A stretch of DNA of 64,000 nucleotides from Lagopus muta (lineage: Eukaryota; Chordata; Aves; Galliformes; Phasianidae): contig NC_064447.1 in assembly GCF_023343835.1 (NCBI RefSeq), positions 11,871,501-11,935,500 of the forward strand, read 5' to 3'. The notes beneath the pieces are model-generated. The model ran no database searches. It saw only the letters and a list, made by a program, of their open reading frames with translations, and was not told where the DNA came from. Positions 1 through 12,176 of this stretch are shown piece by piece. How positions within the stretch are numbered: position 1 is the stretch's first letter; each line of letters opens with the position of its first letter. The translations under genes and the position numbers were made by a program.

Positions 1-1249
1 AGGCCCTGCATTTCCCCCAAATGGTGGAGTAGTGAGGTCAGCATGAACCCCAAATCTTGAAGCCACAGAGCTGAAATGCAAACTTGAAGTTTGCACTGTG
101 GATTGTTTCAGTGATTCAGCTAAGTCTGGCTTACAAGGTATTACTTTAATCTACCAACGACTTCCTTGCATGTACATGTAATAATACACGTCATCCTGAG
201 TTCCTGGTCGTGCATACGGCTGCTCAGGTGTGTGCACAGCCACTTTATCAGTCAGGCTTCAGTGGTGGTAACTCTGTCGAAAAGCTGGAAGCAATGATTA
301 GGAAAAGGCAGTAGAAACTGGAAATGCTGTTTGCTGCAAACAGTGTCCCAGCTGAGGCCAGGCCAGACTGGGCCTGAGCTCATTGAAGGGTAAGGATACG
401 GCTGGTTTTCCACCTGGTCCTCTGGTATTTCTGCATTGCTGGCCAAGATTGGTGGTCAGCACCCGGGCATGCAGCCATGGCTGTAATTCACAGATGTTAT
501 CTGAGTCCAATGGAATCAAGGGGCAGAGCCAGGTTTGAACTGGATGCCGTGGCTGAACATCACAGCTCACATCAGCCACCCAAAAGAGACCGTGTGGATC
601 CAGTTCTGTTCATCCATCTGAGGTAAGCAGAATTGACGTCAGCCCATTTTAAATCAAACCACTCTAAGATTCTAAATCAAGTTTAGGAACACTTCTCCCA
701 GTCCGTATTTTATGCTATACAAGGATTTATCAGAAAGTTAGGGCAATTGCTCTGTATTTGGTATGTTGCTTTTTTCTGTTTAAAAAAAAAAAAGGCTGCT
801 CTAAAGCATAGAATAATAGCCTTTCAACATGTATTATTGGAAAACTACTTCTTCTTTGCTTTACGAAGTCACGAGAACTTGCTGAAAGTTTTTCAGATGT
901 GGTTTGTTCTTTGGAAAATGTCATTGAAAAATTGGCTTCTAGAAAATGCAACCAGAAGTATTTCAGTGGAATATTCTGTTAGGAAATGTGTTTTCATCCA
1001 TATCATTTTCTATGGAAAATTTTCCATTCTGACACTTCATTTTAAGAAGGTCAAAGCTGTTAAATAATAATAATAGTAATAGTAGTAGTAATAGTAATAG
1101 TAGTTCTTTTCAGTATTTCACATACTTCTAATCCCTTATCTAGATGTATATTTTTAATTTCGTATAGTTTACGTATTTCTAAATTCTACATTTAAACATT
1201 TAATTTAATTTTTGAAAAAAGCTTTGTTTTTGATGTTTGTATCCCACAG
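1..1249. other. Non-coding flank with simple repeats
   Basis: No supported gene. The stretch is AT-rich towards its right end, with a poly(A) run near 781-793 and a TAA/TAG trinucleotide tract at 1064-1104. The short open frames here have no recognisable protein motif. Confidence 0.6.
1064..1104. repeat. (TAA/TAG)n trinucleotide microsatellite
   Basis: About 40 bases made almost entirely of TAA and TAG units in a mixed order. It is a simple-sequence repeat and likely length-polymorphic. Confidence 0.85.
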
Positions 1250-1406
1250 AAGAAAAACAGAAGTAATGGCTTATAGCTATCAGATGTGGCATAATGCAAG
1301 AAAAGGTGACCGAATTGGGCTTTACATTCTGCTCAATTCTGCTGCTAAAATGATGGATTATCACAGTCAGTCTCATGCAGTTCACCACATTTGGGAACTG
1401 TTACAG
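1250..1406 (+). CDS. Candidate orphan coding exon, unknown protein
   Basis: A 157-base open segment with a good acceptor (pyrimidine-rich, ending CCCACAG at 1249) and a good donor (ACAG|GTAAAA after 1406). If it is an exon, its first base completes a split codon and it ends in phase 0, giving about 52 codons. The peptide contains EVMAYSYQMWHNARKGDRIG and then a hydrophobic/Ala segment followed by HHIWELLQ; the composition looks like a helical globular protein rather than random translation. I do not recognise the family. No partner exon was identified upstream or downstream within the window, so it could be part of a gene extending off the left edge, a decayed exon, or a chance open frame with splice-like ends. 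Confidence 0.4.
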
Positions 1407-2906
1407 GTAAAAATTTCATGCAAACTTTATTACACAGAATTTGCTATTCCTTTGAATCCGAATTCCGGCTGGAGGCGAAGCTGTCGGTGGCTCTGTCTGC
1501 AGCAGGCAGTTCTGCATGATGTGCAGGGCAGGAGCACACATAAAGCAGACCATTGTGTGTGAGCTTTAAGTGGAGATAGTTGCCAAAGCTGGAAAAATGC
1601 CTGGAAACTCGTTAGAGGTATCTGTACTCTTTTATGCCAAGCTATTTTCATGGCCTACGGTTGGAAAACTCTGCCGCAAGGATAACATTGGGCAGTATGC
1701 AGGTAGCTTCAGGGCTGCAGAGCTGCCGGGGGCTGCGATGCTCCTCGTGGTCACTAAAGCTGTGAAAGTAAAGCAGCGGTTGCTGAGCTGTGTCCTGGAG
1801 ATTGACAAGTAAGGCACAGTCAGGGATTTGAGGTTTCTGGGAGAGCAACATCCTAGGATTTTGCAATTGTTTGAATTGAATGCTCTGAATCAATCAGCAT
1901 TAATCAGCTCGTGCTGTGAAGCCTACCAAACGTGTTCCCTCTTGGTGTAGTTACTATCTCCCTTGCTCTCGTTCGAGAACTGAATAATACAGCACTGTTT
2001 TGTGCTGTCTGCCATTAAAGGCGCACGGGATTTCAAGCCAGAGTTACGTGATTCCTTTCCTACCAGTTACTTTGCCTTCCCTGCATCTGCCTTGCTCAGC
2101 TTCCAGCATTCCCACCTGCTCCGTGCTGTGCAATGCATGGGCTGTTTGCAGCACACTTGGTTTGCAGAAGCTCCATCAGAGCACCACCCTGTGCCCTCTG
2201 CTGAACGTGTAAATCAAAACTGCAATACAAGAAAAACCTTCTGCCTTATCAGACTTGTCTGCAGCAGAAAAAGGAGGCTCATGTGGGTCAAGGCAGTGTG
2301 CCTTCTGATGTGGGAGAGCTGGTATCAGCACAGCCCTGGGCTGGAGCTCCAGACCCACACTGACAGCATTGAGCACTGCCCACACAGCCATGAGAAATTG
2401 TTCTGTCTGACACTTCCCTGAATGGAAAACCTAATTCAGCCAATGCAGTGCTGAGACTGTGACAGGAAATTTCCTCCCTGATCTTTCAGAGACCACAGAA
2501 CTCTGCTGCATTCCCAGAAATGGCATTTCATATTTCTGCAAAGCTCTGGAGCCCTTCCTGATCCACACAGCCCTATCCAGTGACAAATCTGTGCCACTCA
2601 CATGGACTTTCCCCTGAGTCTTTCCAGTGTGCGTTTGCTTTTGTGCCTCTGAAAACAGAAAACCTCCCATCCTGGTTTCCATCTCCCATCCGTAATGCAG
2701 GTCTGGTGTTGCCTCCACAACCTGACTGCTGTACACAGTGTGATTTATAGCTCAGTTTGAGAACCCTATCAGGAACCAAGCTCAGAACAACAGGAAGCTC
2801 TTCCACCCTCCTTCCCCCACCTCCTTTTTTCTGTTCCTCTGCTGCAGAAACTTTCTGATGCTCAGATCATAGTCTCTCCGAGGTTAACTGCCCCATTCGT
2901 CACTGG

Positions 2907-2950
2907 AAAAAAAAAAAAAGAAAAAAAAAAGAAAAGAAAAAAGAAAGAGA
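2907..2950. repeat. A-rich simple repeat
   Basis: Forty-four bases of A runs interrupted by single G residues. It could be a degenerate poly(A) tail of an old retroelement, but no element body was recognised on the left side. Confidence 0.85.
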
Positions 2951-5900
2951 CCCTTTAAAAGCAGATGGTGGGTGATAGGGAACCTGTCTGAGAGTAAATA
3001 TCTACAACAGCATGTCTGCTTCATCAGATATTAGCATCAAAAGCCATCTGACAATTTAGCAACAAACAGCAATATTGATTTTCTTCCAAAATGCAGCCAC
3101 GGAAAGACAGAGTTGGTTTCTTCATAGCACCCTATCAGAGCTGGGCAAACAGTGAGGCAAGAGCCAGGCAGTGCCTCCCACAGCTGGAGGTGATGCAGGA
3201 ACACCAGGATGCTCCTGCTTAGCTGCAGTGTGTGCCACACAGAGCAGCAGCACCAGACTGGGACCGGGTTGCTGCCACTGCAGCAAACAGGAGCTGCTGG
3301 GTGGGGTGTGAAGGAGCCAGGAGGTGCAGCTCACTTCTCTGGCTGTTTTCAGACATACTAATTAATTGCTACAAAGCAAATGAGCAGTAATAGCTGCCAC
3401 TCCACCCGTGCTGCCCTCAGCAGCCAGCCTGACTTTTTTGACCCTGACAATCTGGAAGAATTCCACCATAGAACTAAGATGTAATGCTTTTCCCCTTTGT
3501 TTTCTGTCCCACTAACTACATTTTCATATGAAAATACATATAGTGAAATTGGGAATTTTTGCTCAGAGATGTGGGGAACCAACAGGGATTTCTAACTGTC
3601 ATCGCCCTCAGCAATTGCAGCTACCAAGGCATCAGCAAAACAGCACAGAGATGTGCAGGCATTGGGACGTACTGAAGGTCCATCTGCTACTCATGAAGCG
3701 GTATTCAGAGGGTCACTGCTAAAGCCAGGGCACACTGAGACACAAAGAGAAGATTGAACTCACGTGGCCATGCCCAGCCCTGGTCGTGGGCACATCCCCA
3801 GAGCTCAGAAAGCAAGACAGGAAATAGAGAACAGCTCATGAGCAAACTGAGAAACGTGTTCCTGGCATAAACGGGCAGAATTCCATTAACTTTCAGTTCT
3901 GTGCACCGGCAAGAACTGAGCTGGATATCGACTCTGACCTAGTTGAAGTTCTTTACGGCAGCATCACTGTATTGTTAAAATATTGTCCTAAGAGCCATTT
4001 TTTGGTTGTTGCCTTCATTTTTTTTCGCCCTAGAGAAAGCCAGTGGGGTAAACTTCTATTAAATGAATGTGAAAAATTGATGCCTTGTTCTAAGTGCACA
4101 TTTATAAATATAACATCAAATCCAATGTCTCTTGGCAGCTTCTCTCCTGAAGAGCTCTGCCCTCCAAGCACTCCTGCCTTGCTGTAGGAATGGCTTTCCC
4201 TTCTCAGCCTCCGGGAACAGTCAAGCCACCTTCCAAAGACAGCCTGACAATGGTGAGATTTAGCTCTGTCATTGCAGCATGTCTGCAGCATTTACTTCTC
4301 CATATCCTGGTACTGAGCTGATCTGCTCATTATCAGATTGCTGTTTATTAATCAAAGCAGTAACAATGGGATGGAGAAGCTGGAATGCAGCACAGACAGT
4401 GCTTCATTTGTTCCAATTGATTTTCCTATCACATTTTATTACTTCTATTTACCCTATGTGCCTCAGAAAGATTTAACTGCACTAAGGGTGCAGTAGGGGT
4501 ACATGGTTGAATTTCTCCTCCTTTAAGCTCTTGCTATTTCTATTATGATAGTCAGAACTGTAGGCTCCCCCAGCAACTAAGCCATGACCTTCTCTGCTAG
4601 AAAACAGCGTATGGAGGTTTTCTGATAACTGAACTCCATTTGTGTACGAAGTCCTGCATGCGGAGTCCTAGGGAAGTCCATGAGGATCACACATACAGAG
4701 CCTGTCTGGAAGTTAGATTGCCAAGATGATGTTTTACAAATTCTCAGCACTGATCAAAACCAGAGCTATAGTTGAAGCAGCTATAGAAGGTGTAAGGAAA
4801 GAGTACATAGAACAGCATGTGCTTGGGCCAGGATGGTGCGGTGGTCTCAGGATGAGGTTTTGTCTTCAGTAAATGCAAGAGAGATGATGATGCATGTATT
4901 TTCTTGCCTTTCCTAGCTCTTTTCTAATGTCTTAGATTGCCGTTCACAAGCTGGATCTTGCAGACTTCAGCCAGCACATCTACAGCATCAGGAACACAAA
5001 ATGATGACGGCCAGCAGGTATACAGTGCTTTATGGAAGGTGGGCTTGGGTCAACCAGAATACAAAAGGAGGCAGGTGCTGTGAGATAGCATTGATAATCT
5101 CCATTTCACAAACAAGTCTCACTGAGAAACAAAAGTAATTACCGAACTTTGTCTGAAAGGCCTATTAAAATGAGTGGTGAAGCTCCTATTTTTAGCACAA
5201 CCAGGATTTCACTCTAGAGAGTTGTGAGTGTTGTAACCATGTCGTGAACTTGCCCCATTCAGTGAGTACAACAGGAAACCCATGGTTGGCTGCACCTGTG
5301 GGCGTGAGATACAGTTGCGTGGGGAGGTGATGAGAAAATGTAACCAAAAAAAAAAAAAAAAGCTTTGTTTTGTACATTATTTTTGTAATTAGCCCAATCC
5401 AGGGGTGAGGAGGCAGCTAGCAGGTGGTGGCATGTGTCATTAATGAAGCTCAGAACTGAAACCACAGATTGTCAGCTGAGCTGAAAGTTTCCATGGGCTC
5501 TTCACTCTTACTGGAAATGTGACAGTCCTTCACACAGGAATTTCTTTCTTACCACGTGCTCCATCTTGCCAAGATGCTGTTTGGTAATTTAAGTGAAGCA
5601 CCTGTGCATGCACGTGCAAACCCATCCGCATGCACATGTGCCCCACAGCACAGCTTGTGTCTGTTCCACATACAACATCACACTCTTTGGAACCTGCCAC
5701 ATGATGTTGGATAGAGCTGCTTTGTGCTGTCTGCTCCACCAGCAAAGCAGCTGCTTGAGTGCTACCAGCAGAAGGTGTGGGGTTTTAGGGCAGAAGATGC
5801 TGAGTGCCACAGCCCCGCTGTGAAGTGCACCCATACATACGCTTGTTATTTCTGCAGCAGTGTCTGAGCTGTGTGATTTTGAGCTGTCTGATGATTTCCT

Positions 5901-7327
5901 TATCCTCCTGCAGCCGATGACCTTGAGCTGCACAAATAATTATTTTCCTATTGCTTTAAAAAAAAAAAAAAAACCCTATATTTATTTTTGAGCAGTAGTA
6001 GGGATAATTGAATGATTGTAAAACGTGCCACTAGGCCACTCGGGGTTAAGTGAAAACTCCAATAATGCCATCTGCAGGAACGTTTTGGGTCGCATTTAAG
6101 GTCTCTGTCAGATAAAGGGTTAGAAAATATCAGCCTGAGACTTTAGCATTGCAAATGGGTTTCTGCAGGCACAGCATGAGTGATGGGAGGGAGAAGAAGA
6201 GGGGGAAAGAACAGCCTGACACTGGTGTTGTGTTCGAGCTGGGCTAAATCCGGGCACCTGGGTGAGATTCAGTATTGATCAGAGTGGAAGCACAAGAGTA
6301 TTTTGGTTAATCTGGCACTGCTTCACTCGTGCTGTATTCCCATTGTTATTGGAACCCGTGATTTACGGTGTTCAGCCTGGATCAAATTCAGCCGCTGTAT
6401 TTCTTAAGATTATTTTTTCACCTTTTCTTGCTGAAGTGCATTTCTGGCAGAAGTTTTACAGCGTTCCAACAGAATCACGTCTCCCCCCAGTGGTAAAGTA
6501 AAACAGCTTCGGTTTCCAAAATCAATTAGGTACTGTGGCTGTGTGTGAATGTGCATGACAATGCGCTTAGGTGTGAAATCAATTTGAGAATGACCCTTCG
6601 TTAGCAGCCACATCTTTTACAATGTTTTTTTTCAGTAGAACTCCCCTGCTCCTTCGAACATCCTCCCTTGTACAGATATCTCATGTTTATGCTCTTCCTT
6701 TTAACAAAATAATATTGAAATTCTCGCTCGATTTGCATGTTTTCTTATATGAACATTAGTAGTTTCTGCCCACTGATTCCACAGTTGTACAATAAAATAC
6801 CAGGTTGAGTCCCATCTTCTCTTGATGTGAGGTAATGCCATGCTTTAGACATTCGGTAGAAAAATCCCTTTGGATTGAGCTGTTTTCAGTCCAGGAAAGA
6901 CATGTTCAAGCCCTGGTCACCTCGTAACCGAAAGCCATATGACACAAGTGCATTGGGGTGAGGAGATATTGATTTACCTTCTGTAAAATAAATGTAAAGC
7001 CAAAAGCCAGAGCATTTTTCAGCACCTCTCCTGTCCTTCGTGATTTGTGTGACCCTCGCTGCATGCCCCACATCTCACAACTTCACTCTGCATCCCACAT
7101 CTCCCCTACAGTCTCTGAATTACAGATGCATATTAAGAGTTGCAGGACTTGCGTGGCTGTGTTGTGAGCCATGAGCACTCCATTCCTCACCCAGTCTGTG
7201 TCCCTCACAGACCTTTTTCATTTTTGACCTTTCTCTTCACATTTCCATATCTGAGATGCACTCTGCATCACTTTCTTAACCTGCCCATGCCTTACTGTAG
7301 CCCCTGTTGAAACTGCTGCATTAAAAG

Positions 7328-7379
7328 GGATATTAGAATATATCCTTTTATCCTAGAATATAAAAAGGATATTAGAATA
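7328..7379. repeat. 13-bp direct repeat enclosing a hairpin
   Basis: GGATATTAGAATA occurs at 7328-7340 and again at 7367-7379. Between and overlapping them, ATATCCTTTTAT (7340-7351) pairs with ATAAAAAGGATAT (7360-7372) with one bulged base, so the segment can form an AT-rich stem-loop. Read directly from sequence; function unknown. Confidence 0.75.
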
Positions 7380-10300
7380 GTACGGTGATACCTCAGTCAG
7401 AGGAACAGAAAGAAACACAACAACATTTAAACCTGTATTTAGTGTTAATTATGCTATTACTTCCAAGAGAGAATAAGCACACCATGCTGAGGTTGGAAAA
7501 GTCGCTCAGAAAGGGTTCCATGTGATGGGATGTGATTAATTGATTAGAATATGTCAGCAGTGCCCGTAGTTCCCGTTCTGCTGATTTTGTGCCAAAACAA
7601 TGGGCTGTGATGGCTTCAGAGTCAGCTCAACAGTCCCCCTTCTTCTGAGCATCATAAATGAATTGCAGAAAACAGATTTGTGCCTTTTCTTTCTGAGCTC
7701 TTTCATCACCTGAACTGTGACAGAGAATGGTTTTCTTCGGTGTTCACTGTATCACAACCGTTTGCTAAAAAAATGAATATATTTTTGAAGATAAAATATC
7801 TTGTCTCTTCAGGAGAATGCATTCTCCTGCTTTCTTTGGGTTTCAGGCTGTGCTTTCCCTGTCACCCACAAATATTCACTGTATGTTTCTTCCTCCTTTT
7901 CTTCTAGCCAAGGTTATAAATTAAAATTCAATTTCATTAAAATTGTAAGTAATCACTCTCTGTCTCTCATTAGTAATGATTCGATGCAGGGGGATCCCGG
8001 CTGCTCCCACAACTGTAATTCAATTGAACTCACCAGCTCTTGTTCACAAATCGCTTGAGCTGCACTTTCTTCACGAATTTATGGCATCAGCACTGTCCAG
8101 AGGTTGAATTACAGCTGCAGGTTTGATCAGGGACTGCATTATTCTGCATCTAATCCCTGCATTCTGACAGCAGCGGGGGGAGCCCTGTTGTTTTACAGGA
8201 GCTGTGCATTGTTCTCCTGCTTTATGTCAGGGGCTGAACTGCCTTTGGGATTGGAGAACTGTCAGCCCAAAGCTACAAGCAAACAACAAGATCCAAATGA
8301 CACAGTGCATAAATAACGAACACAGGGACAGGCAGAAGCCAGCACTCCTTTTCCTGCTCTCTCCTAGATTACTGGGATGGTGGCTGACCACCCACTGTGC
8401 TCTTTCATCATCAGATGATATCTGAATGCAGCGATGCTATCTGAGCGCGATGTTGAAATAGCACTCCCAGCTCTTATCCAAAATGAGGAATGTTGATACA
8501 CACTGAATGCTGATATTCACTGGTGGCACAAAATCACTTAAGCATTAATTAAACGTTCAGCCAGAGGCCGTGTTCATGCGTTTGCTCACACATAGGCCTT
8601 TCCTCTCAGGCAGCGATTGGCGACTGATGCATTCTTGGCAGCATGGGATGTCAGCAGATCCTGAGCAGCACACAGCAGGGCCTGAGCTGCTCACACAGAG
8701 GTCATACATCACCCACCAGCTGACAGCCAGGATTTTGCCTACTGCAAGGCGATGCATATCCCCAGCCCACCTGTCCCCGTGGTTTTAACCCTGGTGGAAA
8801 GCAGCAGCTTCATGTAGGGATGTGGTGTTGTCAGGTCTGGAACATGTGGCTCTCAGGTTGGAATTGATCATCATTGGCACTGCAGAGGCACGTGCCCCGA
8901 CACATTTAACCTCTGGGACAGAAAAAGATACTGGCGTATTGCTTGTGTGAGTTCTTTCTGCTTTACAGAATCCATACTCAGGAGTTCCTGTGATACCAGG
9001 CTGAAGCTGGCATTTGTCAGTGTCTCGTACTCATTTATTTGAGCTCTACTGTTAAATCATTAATGGCAATCACTTAATGTGTAGTAGTATAGAAGTTCAC
9101 CCCTCTTTTGTTTCTTGTGGTTTCTACTAATTTTCTTTTCTTAGCATCAAAATCTGTCACTGGCTCTGCAAGAACCCTGAGAGGCAAATGAGAAGAGTGG
9201 AGCAATTCCTGCAGGTGTTCTAAAAACCTGCTTTCTTTGGAAACCGAATGTCCTTTCATTTCTTTATGCAACCTTGCCATTTCCCATATGCTCTGTTATC
9301 ACAGATGTGACTCAGCACAGGACATGGGAGCGCTATGCCCACACATGGCAGCTCTGTATTTTTCTTTTCTTCATTAATTCCCTGCCACCCTGCTTGTGGT
9401 GATGCCCAATTTGTTTCTCCTTCTCTGCTCTGAGAGGACAGGATACTTAATCTCCTCTAGGTGGACACTGAAACACTGTCTGAATGAAATGTGGATCACT
9501 CCACTGCTTGGCTCCTGGCAGCTCCTCTCTGCATTCCTTCCTCCCAGGTTTTGCATGATTTGCTCTCATCTCTTTAAAATGACAGAATCTCATCCTTCCC
9601 CACTTTTGGAGACTAATAATTCTTTAATTAGCTCGTAGTCACATTGGGGCATGCTGTGAGTGTTTATCTTTTCATATTGTCTGAAAAACATGAATATTCA
9701 GAGACTAAAATGGATTGTTTGGATAAAGTCTTTGAAAGGATATTAAGCCAAAGGCTAGGATTTATTGCATTTGCTGTTCTTTTGGGACTTTTTTTTTCTG
9801 TTGTTGACAGGGACCTGCTTTTCCCGTTAATGTCCATTTGGTAGCTGGGAGGAATAAAGAAACCTTGGGATCCCCCCCTTCCCCCGTTGAGAGAGCAATG
9901 AATAAACATGCTGCAGAAGCAAACAGGAATAACAGCCCAACGAATTAGCATGTGGAAGGCCTCTGTGTTTGATGCCCATCTGCAAAGTAAAGAACAAACA
10001 GGAGATATATGTGGATGCATGCATCTCTGTTTGCAGTGGCAATCTCTTTCAGATGGCAAACACTTACAACGAGTGCCAACGTTTTTGCACATCTTGAAAA
10101 TATTTGTGTAAAAATGGAAAGAGAAATGATTGCCCATCTGCACTGTGCAGTGGGAAATGGTGATGCGGGCAGAATGCACAACATGTGGGAAGCACAGGAG
10201 CCAGGTGAGCGAGCTGAAGAAGCAAGATTTCCTTCTTCAGGCCTTGAGAGACTCACTGAGTGATGTGGTGACAGCACGCTCAGATGCGCATCATTCTGCT

Positions 10301-12040
10301 TTTCCTTTGGAACCATCCTGGGCTGAGAAGCAGTGAATTCACTAAGAGGGCTTGGATGGCTCAACCTTCTAATGGGCTTTGGTGAATACTGTGGGCTCTG
10401 TTCTATTTATTCTTCCTAAAGTGTAGGTGTTAAGAAATATGAGGCTAGTAAGTGGGTGACACAGCATCTGCAAGCATCACCTCAGCAATTCCGGTTAGCA
10501 GGCAGCCTTGGAGTGGGATTGTAAAAACTGCATTATTTGTAACCTTTGCAGCAGCAGCATTTTTAAAAACAACTGTAACCAACAGCTTTCTTTAGACATG
10601 AAGAGAATAACTAAAGAGAACATCTGTTTTCCCTTTAGATGTGGAACTGCAATAGCAAGCCATGCATAAATTTTATTAAGGCTTGCTAATTTCCTCCGAG
10701 TTTGGGGAGCTACGTGTTACCCATGGAGATGTTTGGCTCTGCATCACCAGATGAAAAGTGATTTTAAAAACAATGCAGAAAGAAATGTGTATAACTTGGC
10801 AGCAAACACGTTGTGCTCTTTTCTCAGGAAGCTCCACTTCAGTTGGCTTTGCATTCATACTTTTTGAGATTTTTTTGCCTTTTTCTACCTCCTAATATCA
10901 CCTTGTTTTCCAGCAATTCCACAACAGACATCTAAACGAAACGAGCACCTGAGCTGGATATAATACATACTGCTGGGTCTTCTGTACTCAAAATCAGAGG
11001 TCCGAACACTTTCAGAACTGAAGACTTGGGTCTGTGTTGTTTCCTAAGTGCCAGACTTCTGAGTACCCCGCTCAGCTGGAACCCTGCTCTGCTCCCACAG
11101 GCCATTATGTGCCCTGTGAGGAAACACCTTCAAACAGAACCTCACTTTCTGTTCTTCCTGAACTCACAGAATCCAGATTATGCTCCATCCCTATGTGGAT
11201 ACAGACAACCTCACACTGAGAACTCAGAGCCTGTGGACGCTTAGTAGGACATGACTGGAATTACACAGATTATGCCTTCTTGCATGAAATAAGTAGAAAA
11301 GTCACAGCATGGGTTAAAAATACGCTTGTCTTCTCTCAATAATTAATTGTTCAGGGATTAACATGAGGTTTTGTGTTTTGAAAGTAAACTAATCCACTCG
11401 TTGGCTGGTGTGTAATGAAGGAGAACAGGCTACTGTCAAGCAGGCTGAAAACAGTGAAAATTAACTACAAGTGCCACGACTCACATATTTTATGTATATG
11501 AGTAATGTATTCCCTGTGGGACAGAAGATGAAAATATCACACAGAAAAGAAAAACACAGTGGCTACAAATTTAATAAAACAAGCAATCATACTTAGCCTC
11601 AAAGCATAATTTGGCATTTTTACTGCCTGATGGTATCGAGGTTGGGCCAGTGCAAGAGAACTCATGCTTGTGAACTCACAAGAAGCACGACTTCACTTTT
11701 TACAGCCTGAGTGCAGAGCTAGCAAAAGGAAATGAAAATGCAACTACAACCCAGAAAACACTGAATTAAAATGATTATAATTGGAAAGCACTGTTTGGTC
11801 ACCCATTCTTCATCCAGCAATACCATGACAAGGCTGTTCGTGGGAGTCTCATTCTTTGTCTTGCCCTGTTTTCAATGTCTTGGTGATGATGCTCAGAAGC
11901 TCAAAGAGTTTGTGCAAATCTGGGTCAAAAACATGGATGCATGGCCCAAACCACTGAATATTAAAACAGTGTTAAAAGGGACAAGGCAAACACTGAGATA
12001 CAAATTCCCCATTAGGTGTATTTTTTTTTCTTAAGAGATC

Positions 12041-12176
12041 GCAGAAACACAGAATCAAGGAAGTTAGAAGGGACTTCTGGGGATCCCTCAGTCCCTACTA
12101 AGGCAGTTTACCTACAGCAGGTTACACAGGAAAGCATTCAGGTATGTTTTGAATATCTTCAGGGAAGCATACTTAA
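12041..12176 (-). mobile_element. CR1 LINE 3'-end fragment
   Basis: Read on the plus strand it runs from an ACACAGAATC-type start through a GAAGGGACTTCTGGGGATC segment, then CTACAGCAGGTTACACAGGA and a TTTTGAATATCTTCAGGGAA segment. This is the reverse complement of the 3' end of avian CR1 non-LTR retrotransposons. It is 5'-truncated, as CR1 copies usually are, and diverged. The family is known from memory of the avian consensus; the exact subfamily was not determined. Confidence 0.75.

Noticed and set aside
2002-2421. A 139-codon plus-strand open frame, considered as a continuation of the 1250-1406 exon
   Set aside because: No convincing acceptor with matching phase, and the peptide composition does not look like a folded domain.
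9664-10179. A 171-codon minus-strand open frame
   Set aside because: Cys/His/Ser-rich, no recognisable domain, no promoter or splice context; consistent with chance.
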